Part shown: piece after piece, positions 12,171-24,048 of the stretch
Layout: the number at the start of each line of letters is the position of its first letter
Position numbering within the stretch: position 1 is the stretch's first letter
DNA from: Clavulina sp. PMI_390
Taxonomy: Eukaryota; Basidiomycota; Agaricomycetes; Cantharellales; Hydnaceae
Direction of reading: 5' to 3'
Assembly (NCBI GenBank): GCA_015039315.1
Contig: WIDE01000047.1
Coordinates: forward strand, 122,434-186,433
DNA length: 64,000 nucleotides
Notes under the pieces: generated by a model
Databases searched by the model: none
Seen by the model: only the letters and a program-made list of their open reading frames with translations
What the model was told of the DNA's origin: nothing
Made by a program: the position numbers and the translations under genes

Positions 12171-13934
12171 ATGAAGGGATTCGCTACTATTACTAGCATC
12201 ATCGCAGCGCTCTGCGCTCCAGCTTTCCCAGCTGTCTCTCAAATCGCTCCCACTACGACCAACCAAGGTCTTCTTGACTTCGTCAACAACGGTTGGTGTC
12301 ACCATCAAGGTGACTTCCTTGGTGTCCCCTTCATGGATTGTCGCCTTCCTGGCCAATCTGATAGTACGGAGGCTTATCGTGTAAGTCCGATCGAAGCCGG
12401 TGGCTGCGTCGATTCCACCTATTTACCAGCTGACACCCCTGGGTCTCACCACATAGGACATCTCGATCTCGTTTACAGAGGACCGCATCCAGCTCCGAGG
12501 GTATCGGAACGAGTATCAGATTCATTCGGTCACCGTCCCGTCCAAAGAACCAGAATCAGGATTCTTGGCCAATGTGCTCAGACGGTTCACTCGCCGTACT
12601 GAGACTGACGATGTTCGCTTCCTAGGAATATACATGCCACAAGAGCATGTCATGTTCAGCATTCCACGACGCCCCGCTGAGTTCTCATTCGCTGTGGCCA
12701 TGTTACTGATCACCTGGATCATCGTTCACCAGGTCATCTGTCCCAACAATAATGGGTGTCAGCCCACTTCAACTCCGGCTGCAACCACGACCACACCTGA
12801 GACCGAGAGCTTCTGCCTGATATTGCCAACGATTATCATCACCCCACCAGAGATTGATGTCATCCCATCTCCTACCGACTCACTCTTTTCGCCCATGCCT
12901 GAACCTGCCTCTCCCATCGAGTCCGACTGCTCGTCGTCGTCATCATCCATCGGCACCGAGTCGCCCACCTTATACGCTTCCTCTGTCACATCGATGTCCG
13001 ACGACGACTCATGCGACTCCGAAGACGACCTCCCTCCCACACTGGGCTTCAGTGTCTCCGCTTCTCGATCATTTACTAACTTACAAGATCTTGTAGCCTC
13101 CCAAGACGGAGAGCCATCGGCCCACGATGAGCCGGAACTCCCTCGAAGCGGCTGGTATGACGACGACGAAGACAACGATATTGGTGAGTATTGCTTTCTG
13201 ACGGTCTCGCCAGCGATGGCTGACCTAGTCTATCCCCACCATCTGCAGGCCCAATCCCAACATTCGATACGCCATCTTTTCTTACAGATCCACCTGAGCC
13301 GGACCCGCCCACCGAACTCAACGACGACGTGCCGTTCATCGTCTTCCCCAGCCTTGAGTACGTCCCAATACGCCAGCAGATCCGCCAGCGAGTGCACGCC
13401 ATCATGGGTGTCCCCTCTCCCATTGCGACGGAGCCAGAAAGCTGTCTGGACGCAGCCGAAGACTCGCAGCCCGAACTCGCCTCGACACCAACTTCCTTCA
13501 TCGCTCCGACCTCTAGTCGCCTCAAACCACTCGTTCACGATCCCTGGTTCCCCACACATGAGCCGGCCACGGTCACGTATGTGGAGCGAACCGAGATCGC
13601 GTACTCTGATGAGTTTGTGAGCGACGAGGACGAGGACGATGAGGAAGAGGAGTTGAGGATCGAGACGGAGGCCATGACGAGGCTAAATAACGTCCGTAGC
13701 GTGACAGCGGCTCCGCCGAACAGCCGTGAGGGGACACCAGAGGTGGAGGGCGACTTGCTGGACGGGCGCAAGGCATCGAAGCTTCGTTGGGGAGTGGAGT
13801 ACACCCGGAGTCTCGAGGACGGGCACAAGGATGAAGTGCTGATGATTCTTTCGGCGATGGAGACGTTTGCGGAGGAATGTCAAGAGGCCAAGTACGAGTA
13901 TGGCTCGTTTGGTGTGAGCGACCATGATGCTTGA
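12171..13934 (+). CDS. predicted secreted or membrane protein with Ser/acidic-rich C-terminal region, family not recognised
   Basis: Three exons (12171-12380, 12457-13183, 13249-13934) give 540 residues. The N-terminus MKGFATITSIIAALCAPAFP looks like a signal peptide. Exon 2 starts with a soluble stretch (DISISFTEDRIQLRGYRNE, then LGIYMPQEHVMFSIPRRP) and continues into a hydrophobic segment (FAVAMLLITWIIVHQVI) that reads as a transmembrane helix. After it the chain is low complexity: Thr/Pro-rich, a Ser run near 12930 and clusters of Asp and Glu (DEDEDDEEEEL near 13622-13655), ending in a helical, charged segment (EVLMILSAMETFAEECQEA). The layout suggests a single-pass protein with a long acidic tail. 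No catalytic motif is visible and no function is proposed. Both introns have clean gtaagt/gtgagt donors. Confidence 0.7.
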
Positions 13935-14119
13935 GCTGAAGGCTCACTATTGGGCGTGCACTTTATGCTGCTTTATTCTTATTTCTATCTAATCTGTGCC
14001 GTTTCATCTGACATTCTGTGATTCGGTCTGGCGGATACTTCCACTCTCTTCGCTGATTTCTGACACTGTGTTATTCCTTTCTCCATTCTTCTGTATTGCG
14101 ATGCCCATATACCCTTATA

Positions 14120-14245
14120 CCCCATATGCCCCCATGCCTTATTCCCTTATGCCCTTATGCCCCCATGCCCTTATGCCCCTATGCCCCTATGCCCCTATGC
14201 CCCTATGCCCACATGCCCCTATGCCTTTATGCCCTTATGCCCCAC
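14120..14245. repeat. 8-bp minisatellite (atgcccct / atgccctt / atgccccc)
   Basis: More than ten copies of an 8-base unit ATGCCCYN run almost without indels, with single-base variants at positions 7-8. It lies downstream of the acidic-tail gene and inside no supported exon. Its reverse complement, AGGGGCAT, is not the TTAGGG telomere unit. Confidence 0.9.
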
Positions 14246-15843
14246 TCCTCTTCTCACTACCTATGCTCTCCGCTTCCTCTATACCTCTTGCCTTCTGCTT
14301 TCCATCTTGAGCATACCCCTAACCGATTATTCTTATTTATTGCTCAAGGGAACACCGCTCCGTGGACGTGAAAGTGCGTGCCAGTATAATTCCCTCGCTT
14401 CTCTTCATGTGCTATTCATCGTTCTAACCATCTCCTCGAAGATTTTATTATCCTCTATCCTACTCTGCGAAACTATTTGCTTCCGTTTCCGACCTGCCGT
14501 GACCATTCTTGACTTCGTTTCCGGCTCGCGGTTTGAAGCGGCCGGCCTTTTATGTACGTGGCTAGGCTCATGGCGGGCTTTCCCACTGGGTTTTGATGCC
14601 ATCTGGGCCGAGCTCCAGCTTTCTTCTCCCTCTCTCTTTCGTCTTCACTCTTTTTTCCTCCCTGCATCACAACCATCACTCCCTCTCCGCGACTTGTGGT
14701 ATGATCAAGTCATGTTCAACCGCCTTAATCTCTCCTCGCATCTGGTACCTCCTACGCAAATGTGGCGTGCAGGACTGGGGGTACTAATTCGCCGAGGCCC
14801 GTCTATCGCATACTGGCGACGATGTAGTAGATGGGGTTTATTTCTATTTATTATCGCTATCTTTAATATAGAACTCACGTCCCGCCCTGTCCGATGTCGG
14901 CCAGAGAGACTGCTGTGTCTGATGAGTGAGCTAAGTTTTGTGGTCTGCGGGTATGAAACTACCCACATCCTGCGCTCATTGCTAATGGGTTAAGCTTTCT
15001 TGAAGCTTCTGATCTCGTTCATCTCTGGAATACCTCATCATCTTTCTATTTCACATGTCGTATTCATTTGTTGGTTGTGCCAGAACAGCGTGCAAACGGC
15101 GCCATTACCTCAAAGATTAGTACCGTAACATCCGTCAATTGGAAAATATCTTCGCATACACCTCAATTGCTGGTCTTTCAGTGACCTCGCACCACTGTGC
15201 TGCTCGAAGAAAAAAATCCTACACCTTCCGATGAGGCCGAGCTCGAATCGTGAACAGGTTGGTCTGAGTTGATGGGACCATACAACTATTCAAATTCTCG
15301 ACAATCCTGACTGCTGATGGATCGAGCAGCGACATCCAATATCAAGCTCCTGATGTCACCGCACGTGTCACGGCTAGGAAACTCCGAGCTGTCAACTTCA
15401 GTTTGATTTGTCACATGCCATTCCCAACCGCGATGAAGAGGACAGAGCCCAGGCGTGTCAAGCTCTGCCTTGTGTCGGCTTCGTATCTCACCTGTTTCCT
15501 CGCCCAGCCTTTGGCGTTGCATAAATGCCCATGGCGGGCGACGCCTTGTTCCCTCAATAGGACCATCTTAACCTGGCAGCTGATCATGGCTGTCAACTTG
15601 TTTGTGATGACGCCAATTCAACCCCCACCGATCCGCTTCGGCTGGTTGAAAAAAGTCTCAACATTTGCAACTTTGAACAGTGGCGATTGGTTCTGGGACG
15701 GCGGCGACTAGAAATGGCGTTCCTGAGCGGTGATGATCGTCCGATGGCCACTAATTGACAATCCATCGTGGTATAAAGGCTGCATCCACCCAGCTGCGCG
15801 TGCACCTCAACGACTCCAGCTTCCTTAGCATCTGTCAAAAACA
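14246..15843. other. intergenic; upstream region of the first lectin gene
   Basis: No gene is recognised. A TATA-like tataaag lies about 75 bp before the lectin ATG at 15844, in the context gtggtataaaggctgc, and is a plausible core promoter. Confidence 0.45.
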
Positions 15844-17027
15844 ATGTCGGCCTCAATCAGCGTCGGGACTGCTTACACTATTGTCAGCAAGCAGACTGGC
15901 ACCGTCCTGGACTGGAACCAGACCAACTTGGTCAACCTGATCGGGTGGCAATCTCACGGCGGAGCAAACCAACAGGTCTGTACTCATTCGTCAGCTGTTG
16001 GACGCGTTCCATTTGACCTGACTGTTCCTTACTCTAGTGGATTCTCGAAGATGCGGGCAGTGGTCTCTACTACATTCGTAGCTGCCAAAGCACCCGACCA
16101 TACATCACATTTTCGGGCAGCGGTTCCAATTCCGCGCCGATGGTCTGCAACGCCACCAAGACTCCATGGCAGATCGTGAAGGATTCGGACCCCACGTGCT
16201 TCAGGCGAGTTCATTCGTTGCTGAGAAGAACACTGTGTGAGCTGGCTTTTAATTCTAACTTATGTTCATTGCCGTAGGGTCCTGAATCAGAGTGGGTCAC
16301 TCTGCATGGACCTGTGGGGAAATAACCCAGCGAACGGAGCCACGATCGGGACCTACCCTATTTCAGGAACGCGAAACGAGGCGTGGATATTCAAACCTAT
16401 CCCCATGTTCGATCCTTATCAAGCACCATTTTTCTTTGTGAGTGCTCTCTTTCCCTTCATTAGTTCTGAGATCCCTGACGCAGCTCTTCTCTCGTATACC
16501 TCTGTTAGTTAACGAACTACTATACTGGGACTGCTGCTGATCTTGCAAAGGATAACAAGAGCGTCGTCGGTGCAGTGAAGGGCGTCAGTGGCAATCAAAT
16601 CGTACGAGTCTTTTTCTTTGTAACTTGGTTTACTCTAGGCTGACCATCTCTGCCTCTCCAATCTTCCTGCCCTCTTTGTGCCTGCGACCCCGGTTTCATA
16701 TTATAGTGGACTACTGAAGTCGTCGACCAGGCGCGCAACCTCTACTATATTCGCAACGCCACTCAAGGCACCTACCTTTCCATCTCTGGCTCTCCTTACC
16801 CCGTCAACCCTCTCCTTTCCACGCCCACAAAGCAACTTTGGGAGATCCGCCCTAGCCCCACTGCGTCGAGTCCATCGGGCAGCCAAGTAGTCAGGATCTA
16901 TTATCAGGCGTCCAACTATCTTGTGGACTTGACAGCCTCGAACCCGGCACCCGGCACCGCGATCATTGTTTACCCGACTCAGACTCCAGGCTTGAATCAA
17001 CAGTGGAGGATTGAAGCTGCGACTTAG
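15844..17027 (+). CDS. ricin B-type (beta-trefoil) lectin, two-domain, paralog 1
   Basis: Five exons (15844-15975, 16038-16204, 16278-16437, 16509-16601, 16707-17027) give 290 residues. There is no signal peptide, so it is probably cytosolic like many fungal trefoil lectins. QxW-type trefoil motifs recur at NQQWILED, NEAWIFKP, NQIWTTEV, KQLWEIRP and NQQWRIEA. Sugar-pocket-like repeats read SGSLCMDLWGNNPANG and ASNYLVDLTASNPAPG. These suggest two beta-trefoils, residues about 1-150 and 155-290. Such domains bind galactose or GalNAc glycans; no ricin-type A chain or other enzyme domain is attached. The third exon joins through a GC-AG intron (16205-16277), while the paralog at 18870 has GT at the same place. 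Its roles in fungi include defence against grazers and storage; none can be chosen here. Confidence 0.88.
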
Positions 17028-18869
17028 CCGCTTAATGCGAGCGCTGTATTGAGACCGACTTGCTGCTTGCCAATGTATTGTACCTCCTCATACAAAAAAT
17101 GTTATATACTATGCTCTATTGCTATTGCAGAGAGATTGGCTAGATATGGAGTCTGAAGGATGCGCTCACAAGACACCTCAGCAGTCAGCAACGGGTTGGA
17201 TTGTGGCACATTATTTAGCGTGGGACTTTTTTCTGCCCTCCTCCCGCACTCTCCAGCTTCGTTTCCAGGAAACCTACAACTCACACATCGAGTCTCTATG
17301 TTCTTCGACCTTCCATCGTCGGTTTGGTAGTTTAACACCGCCTGGATCCACGATGACCTTTTGCTACAGCGTACCCCCTGAGGCGCGCTTATACCTCCAC
17401 TGCATACGGATCGCCGCCTCTACCTAAGTACGCGTATGAGCACTGCTGCGCATGATTCCTATCCTTCATCGTGAACAGAAAGTAGTGGATGGCCTGTCTA
17501 GTCACATACAGCACCTTGCCGATGCTGATAGAGGCAGCTTCTTCATTCCCCCTGAGTTTTCGGAGTCGGCTTGGGATCACTGCCCAGTGCCTGCCCATCT
17601 CCGCCTCTTTCCTCGCAGCCTGAATATTCAAAGGAATATTTCTGGTCTTGCGCTTATACTTGTCATTCATCTCTCATGTCTTCGGAACGCTATCTCTTTC
17701 AAACGACTAGATGTCTCCTCAGAGGCGAACTTTGTCATACCATTTCTTCTGTTACCCTCTTATACCGCACTCCAATCAGGTTGCCGCATTCGGAACTTGA
17801 TCCCCCTCCCACACATCTCTATCTCATTCCTATTCCACTATCAAAGTGCAGTGTGGCTCTTTGATGAGCAGGTGGGGCTATCGGATTTGTAGAGGTGTGG
17901 GAGTACTCAGATGTCGCTGATGTCCATTATCCACAATTCCTTATGGACCTATCATCCAAGTGATACCATGGAATGTCTTTCGTATGAGTCACTACCATAG
18001 CACGACAATATCTGAGATCAATGGTGCAAGCCTCGACTTGCGATGATTTCTTGCATATCGCCCGTAATCCATCTGCTATCAAGGAAAGAATCTGATGCCC
18101 ATCCGGAGTCATGCAATACGGTGCTTTTGCTCTATGGGCCACTCCCACCACCCCTCTTCAATAAAAGGCAGTGCGTCCCACTTCACTCCTGTCTAGAATC
18201 TGGAGCACGCTGTCAAGGGTGTTCGAATGCCGGCGAGGGAGCTCCGTAATTTGCTAACCTTTGTGCCGAAGCTGTCAGATTAACCTGGGCGCATCAACTG
18301 TCAGACTCACGTGGGTGAAAATTACGAATCCTTTTTCGTGCCTGGATGGTCGGCCGATGCTGCCGTGCTCCTATTGGCATGTCAAACCTTCTGCTCCTCC
18401 CGCAAACTTGTGACGCTCGATTTCTGGAATACATGCGAGGGCGCCCAAATTAAGGGTGGGGGTATATTTAAAGCCAAGGTTTACATTGACAATCATATCG
18501 TGAATATCAGAGCCATTGGTTGACAGGTGCCGCAAACAACTCCATCGGTGAGGGTATGATGCACCCCTCTAGCGAAGCTTATTTTTGCACGCGAGGTTCA
18601 TCTGATCCGTTTAACACTTTATACCCGTCTTACTCATCAATCTTGCAAGTCAACCATGCCTCTTACTCGATCCTGATTCGCCTTCACAATACGAGTCCTG
18701 GTAGACTACCCCTCTCCAACCTCTACGCGCTCCTAGGCGGCCAAAATATCCCGTAAGGCGGAAAAAAAAGCTGACAAAGTAGGTTTAGATCACATAAATA
18801 CCCTCTATTCTGGCCAAACTTACCACACAGCTCCACCTCATCAGGCTTCTAAGATCTACATACCTCACT
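17028..18869. other. intergenic between two lectin paralogs
   Basis: About 1.8 kb with only short frames. I detected no lectin-like exon and no clear similarity to the upstream region of the first lectin. A cacataaatacc sequence at about 18791-18802 may be the core promoter of the second lectin. Confidence 0.45.
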
Positions 18870-20061
18870 ATGTCGGCACCCATCAATATCGGAACTGCGT
18901 ACTATATTACCAGCAAACAGACTGGTACTGCCGTCGACTGGAATCAGTTCGACTTGCTGCACCTTGTCTCGTGGCAGGTAAACGGTGGGGCTAGCCAGCA
19001 GGTTCGTCCTCCCTCCTGCATCCCTCGCTTCATCTTACGTGTATATGGTGAACACAGCACTAACTGGTCTTTGATATTGATAGTGGCTCATCGAAGACGC
19101 TGGCAGTGGCCGTTACTATATTCGTAGCTGCCAAGGTTCTCAACCTTATATCACATTTTCAGGCTCTGGAGCAAATGCTGCACCACTCATCTGTAACGCC
19201 ACCAAGACACCGTGGCAAATTGTCAAAGACACGGACCCGAATTGTTACAGGTGAGCTCATCCGAATCCTCATCTATGAAGACTCCCAGCCTCTTGCTTAT
19301 GTCTCCATTCGTCCATTTTAGAATTCTCAATCAAAGTGGATCTCTGTGCATGGATCTCTGGGGCAATAACCCCGCCAATGGGGCTACAATCGGCACGTAC
19401 CCCATCTCGGGAACGTTCAATGAGGCATGGATATTCAAACCTGTCCCTCTGTTTAATCCCGACCTTGCCCCTTTCTTCTTTGTGAGTATTCTCTAACGTT
19501 AAGGACCGACCCTATTGTGGCCATCACTGATGGTAAATTGTCCCAATTCTATGTATTCAGTTGACTAATTACGCTACTGGTACGGCTGCGGATCTCGCTG
19601 GGGACAATAAGAGTGTCATCTGCAATACCAAGGGAGCGAGCCCAAATCAAATCGTGAGCTTCTCATTGCTCACTGGATTCGAAGTTACACCGACGACTGA
19701 CTTCTGCTCATCCGTTTCTCCAATCGTGCACCGATATCAGTGGACGACTGAAGTTGTAGATAAGGCGCGCAACATCTATTACATCCGCAATGTCACCCAA
19801 GGCACATACCTTTCTATTACTGGGGGACCTTACGCTCTGAATCCTCTCGTTACGAGTGCTTGCCCGGCGCTCTGGGAGATTCGCCCCAATCCTAGTGCAA
19901 CGGACCCATCGGGCGTCCAAGTTGTCAGACTCCATTATCAGGCATCACTCTATCTCGCGGATTTGACAGGTTCAAACACTGTGCCTGGTACGCCGATCCT
20001 TTTAAATCTTGCTCAGGACCCTGGTTCGAATCAACAGTGGAAGATTGAGGCGGCGACATAA
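18870..20061 (+). CDS. ricin B-type (beta-trefoil) lectin, two-domain, paralog 2
   Basis: Five exons of exactly the same lengths as in the 15844 gene (132, 167, 160, 93 and 321 nt; 18870-19001, 19084-19250, 19322-19481, 19561-19653, 19741-20061) give 290 residues. The motifs match one for one: QQWLIEDAGSG, NEAWIFKPVP, NQIWTTEV, ALWEIRPNP and NQQWKIEAAT. The shared block SGSLCMDLWGNNPANGA is nearly unchanged. There is no signal peptide and no second catalytic domain. This is a recent tandem duplication on the same strand, 1.8 kb apart. All donors are GT; the donor after exon 2 is gtgagc, against gcgagt in the sister gene. Glycan specificity is not predictable by eye. Confidence 0.88.
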
Positions 20062-20363
20062 GCTGGTCTGTTAATTACGATTAGGCTAGCGCTTGGTAAT
20101 ATATTTAACAAACTACTGTGTATGCACCAAGATTAATGAATTGGAGAATCATAGTAGCTGAGGTGGGGTGGCACTGGTAAAGTGTATGCAAATCAATGCA
20201 TGATACCTAGCAATTGTGAAATAGCCCACCTGTTTTTCTTGCAAGTCACACCAATTTGAGGTCGGGACAGTCAACGCTAGGAGGATAAAGCACAACGAAA
20301 GAGACCACTGAGAGACGATGGCCGTCTGTGTCTGCGTTAACCCACCATGTTCTTCGTACGAAA

Positions 20364-20547
20364 ATGCTAGACGAGTTCGTACCCGGCGGACTTGGTTGGT
20401 AGAGCACCCGTTGTTTGTACGGTTGCACTATACTCAAATAAGTCACTTCCACGGGATCTCGGCCACCCAGTATTTAAAGCTCATTGCCTACCGGTGCTGA
20501 GTAAAAAACATCAAGTAAACAAACGGGATGCTTCGAGACGACTAGAT
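20364..20547. repeat. contig-end duplication (copy lacking the 901-bp insertion)
   Basis: Bases 20364-20458 are identical to 20558-20652, and 20459-20547 are identical to 21554-21642. The copy starts where the next contig begins and ends at the N run. This is what one expects from an unmerged overlap between two contigs representing two alleles. Confidence 0.85.
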
Positions 20548-20557
20548 NNNNNNNNNN
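20548..20557. other. assembly gap (10 N)
   Basis: Ten consecutive N. The flanking sequences repeat each other, so the gap may have zero or negative true length. Confidence 1.
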
Positions 20558-20652
20558 ATGCTAGACGAGTTCGTACCCGGCGGACTTGGTTGGTAGAGCA
20601 CCCGTTGTTTGTACGGTTGCACTATACTCAAATAAGTCACTTCCACGGGATC

Positions 20653-21553
20653 GGTAGCGGCGGCAAGCGCCAAGTCCCCGACTGGTACCTATATTCGAGA
20701 GCGAATCTCAGTGCCAGGCTTGTGAATCATATTCAAAGGCCAACCACGCTCGCTATATGTACCATGACCCTGTCCATCTGATATCAAGCTCTCACAAATA
20801 ATCGTCCGACGCTAAGAGCATCAGACGCAATCTACTCCACAATAATCATTGCATTACGGCCTCCTCTGAATGAAGAATACAATTTCAATTAATCCATCCC
20901 ACCTCGCCAGCTCCCTAGTAGACTACGAGACTCTCGGCGCGCCGTTACATTTATTGCAAGCAAGAGGCAGTATAGCCTATGCGAGCACGAATAGCATAGT
21001 TATCCGCCGTGCCCATCCTGGCCAAGCCAACGGAATATTTGAGACTCTGAATTAAGTCCCATTAAGCTTGGTGTGCAGCTTGCTTAAAGAAGACAATCGA
21101 TTACGTTGAACCTTATCAGCAGCGAACAAAAGTCTCCTTCTCACTTCAGAACTCAGATCATCGGCCACATACCCTACCCGCCGCTTCAAAAGAATTGAAC
21201 GCACCATAGCCTGATTACACAGTTTAGACAGCGTTTTGTTTGAGATGGAGTTTACGCTATTCAATGGTCCATCAGCCCATAAGTACACTACCGTGCGTTC
21301 AACAATAGGCCTATTATATATGGCGGCTACCCTAAGAGTGATAGAGTAGATGGAAGTCATTGTGAGGCTCGCAGTCCGATCGCCCGAAGGAACGCTGTTC
21401 AAATCTGGAGGTCGAGCTCCACAAAACTCATCAGCCAATCAGCGATGCATAAACTATACCGTGGGAGCTGTCCATATTTCCGAAAAATACTACTGTTAGC
21501 CCCGAAAGCCGAAGCCCCAGCACCTACAAAACCCTCCTATTCAGTCGGGGATC
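20653..21553. mobile_element. 901-bp insertion bounded by GGGATC direct repeats
   Basis: Relative to the uninterrupted copy at 20364-20547, this segment splits the sequence exactly at gggatc, which is present on both sides (20647-20652 and 21548-21553) like a 6-bp target-site duplication. An inverted pair, tccccgactg (20675-20684) and cagtcgggga (21542-21551), lies near the ends. A minus-strand frame of 128 codons (21438-21052) has no recognised domain. It could be a small non-autonomous transposon or simply an allelic indel. No transposase is visible. Confidence 0.55.
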
Positions 21554-21642
21554 TCGGCCACCCAGTATTTAAAGCTCATTGCCTACCGGTGCTGAGTAAA
21601 AAACATCAAGTAAACAAACGGGATGCTTCGAGACGACTAGAT

Positions 21643-22058
21643 AGTGACAATAAGTGTAGCGGATATCATTGACGTCATTGGGGTTGTAGGTGTGGAGCGA
21701 TGATAGAGCCACCATATTGGATAAAGGCAGCAGCTTCATTGAAGAAGCTATATTACTGCTCCTGAGGCGCGTTTGCTATGTGCCAATCAGGTGGTGCGGA
21801 GATGCGGAAATGCGCCTCTTCGTGCTGAGAAGCATCACGCGCGCCTGCCGCTGCTACCGATATAACAAGACAAATCTTCACCACAAGACCGCGCAGACAA
21901 ATCGTGTACACTAACTTACGTACGCCTTCAGACCAAGCGCGCATCACGGGCTTTCTTCTTCCATCCGAGCGACGGCTCAAACTGTTGTACTTTTCGGTGA
22001 GCCATTTGGACTACAGGAAGCCGCTTATTGATTGACAATTCCGTGAAAGACTCTGTAA
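21643..22058. other. upstream region of the permuted-papain-like gene
   Basis: I could not identify a coding exon or an upstream first exon. A tttcagctgcag acceptor-like site at 22098-22109 lies just inside the frame that follows, so the true N-terminus of the next gene is uncertain. Confidence 0.4.
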
Positions 22059-23825
22059 ATGCTCTCCAAGGCGATCCCCTCCAAGGCAATTCCCTCTTTC
22101 AGCTGCAGCCGTAGGCGTGGTGAAAACGAGCCACAAGCGCTCACATTCTCCGAAGAGTGGGGCGTTGGTCCGACGTTTGATTGGTACAAAACCCTGAAGA
22201 CCACAAAAATCGAGTCGATTGAGATTCGCATCGATGTGGGAGGGGTAGTACCTCACAGATTTGTTTTAACCCGCATGTGTGATAACCGCATTCATCGATT
22301 TGACCGAAGGCCGCAGCAGCCAGATCATGCCCGCGAACTAGAGCACGGCCCAGTGGATCTACTCCTCAATCATCCTGTTGCCTGTGAGGACACATACGTC
22401 CCTGATGTGGGGGCCGGCTTCCTCAGCGACATCCAGCGACTCTCACACTGTGAGATCATGCTCTCCTTGGACGGTCATGTTGATCTCAAGGTGGTTTTAG
22501 CAGTGTGCTATATCATTTCGAAGGACAGCTTCGCCCAGAAGTACACATTTCTCCGGCACAACTGTTTCTTTCTCTCTTGGACCATTTTTATGTCTGTCTC
22601 TCGTCACTATCTACCGTACAGTGTCCCCAATCACGAGCGTCTTATGACTCGACTTGAATCATCACTAAAGCCGCTAACATCCTTGATTGTAAATGAGGCT
22701 ATGGAGTTATTCCTCGACCTCGTGCTGGATACGGCAGGGGTCTTTCGTCGGAGGATCGACCGCTCCCTACGAGGTGGCGTAATTGCGGTCGCTTGGGCTA
22801 TGCCACCAAAACTTCTCCGTTTTCTATGGAGGCGATATTTTGCCTTAAAACTACATTTTGGGTTGCGCAAGCATCTTGAGACCTCCGTGAAGAGACAGAT
22901 CCAGGAGAGGGTGCCCGGAGTATATGAGAGCATTGTGACAACTTTCACGCAGTCAAATTCCCTCGATTCCAATCTATGGATTGAGGGTGCGAGGAAAAGC
23001 GTGGAGACAGAGATTGGCGAGGAAGTTGCCAAGATTCTATGGGACGCTATTCTTGAGGCTATATCTTTTGGGGTCCCAGAGGCAGGTGTACCACCTGAGG
23101 AACAGCCGCCGGTAGGCCATCGCCTTAAATTCTCTCTATTGGGGAAGCAGTCAGCGCAATTCTTTGCGGTATGGAATCTTATTCTTGTCACCGGGATCTC
23201 GTCTGCCAAAGCCGCAGGTCAAGGGCATCACGGGACTCTTACGAGTGGGGCCGTGTTTGATAGAGTATGGGATGCCGCTGGCAATGCTTGTTTTGCTCCG
23301 GCGAAGGCGCTGGTCGAAAGCACTAATGGTCAAGTAGGAAGCCGCAAACGTGCCGCCATGTGGGAGCAAATATGGAAAATCTGGGATAATGCCTGGAAAG
23401 AGGCACGCGATATTGTTCGACCAAGAACTCTTGGTACAGTAGAGAAGATCACGAGCAAGATCATTGAGACTAGCGGTAAAAATGTGATCCAGGAGATGCA
23501 GGATCCGATGGGCAAGAGAGTGAAGGTCTCCCTTGCAGAGGTGAGTGTCCGCCAGACTCAATCGGGCAGAGTAGCGATTGAGCTGACAGATACTATTTGA
23601 TAAAAGCGCAAGCCCTTCAAGTCACAGCCTCACCTCGGGTCGCCCTTTCATATCTCAAGCGGTGAACTCGAGCATCATATGCAAGAGAAGATCAAAGGCA
23701 ACACCATGAGTGCTGAGATTCTTGCAGTAACCGACTCGATGTCGCGAATATGGACAGGAATGACGTCTCTTACCTCTGATGAGGATCTGCACATTGCGCC
23801 TGTTGAAGTCTCACTAGCCTCGTAA
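22059..23825 (+). CDS. protein with permuted papain-fold (PPPDE/LRAT-like) His...Asn-Cys signature
   Basis: Two exons (22059-23540 and 23607-23825; donor gtgagt, acceptor aaaag) give 566 residues. The N-terminal region holds VVPHRFVLTRMCDNRIHRFD (His66) and later KYTFLRHNCFFLSWTIF (Asn168-Cys169). The order His first, Cys later, with Cys after Asn and before a hydrophobic helix, is the layout of circularly permuted papain-fold thiol enzymes (PPPDE peptidases, LRAT/NlpC-like). Residues about 210-500 are mostly helical with conserved Trp (AVWNLILVTG, EQIWKIWDNAWKEA). The start is the first Met of the frame; MLSKAIPSKAIPS is low in information and the true N-terminus could lie in an upstream exon. 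The family is probably agaricomycete-specific. Activity (peptidase, deubiquitinase, acyltransferase or none) cannot be decided by eye. It sits between a lectin pair and a lectin relic. Confidence 0.65.
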
Positions 23826-24048
23826 TGCCTAACCTGATAGTACTATCCGGAACTCAATGAGATGATGCATGTGTAGAGCAACATCTTCTCTTTTCGCCAA
23901 TGATTCCTGGAGTTTGTCGTTAATGTTACCAGATTTCTCTAGAAATGATTGATGTTCTAGTTTGTGGGCGTTTGTAGAAGCCTTGGTTACAGGAAAGTTG
24001 GTCAGTTATACTATCATCTTTCATTCTTACTTGCGGGTTTGAGGGGGT
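23826..24048. other. short intergenic region
   Basis: No exon is seen. Any remaining upstream part of the lectin relic that follows is too decayed to read. Confidence 0.4.

Noticed and set aside
14157..14993. Plus-strand frame of 278 codons
   Set aside because: Its first third is the translated minisatellite; the rest has no family features and no start context.
15844..20061. Ricin-like toxin reading of the lectins
   Set aside because: Only carbohydrate-binding trefoils are present; no ribosome-inactivating A-chain domain or protease is fused or adjacent.
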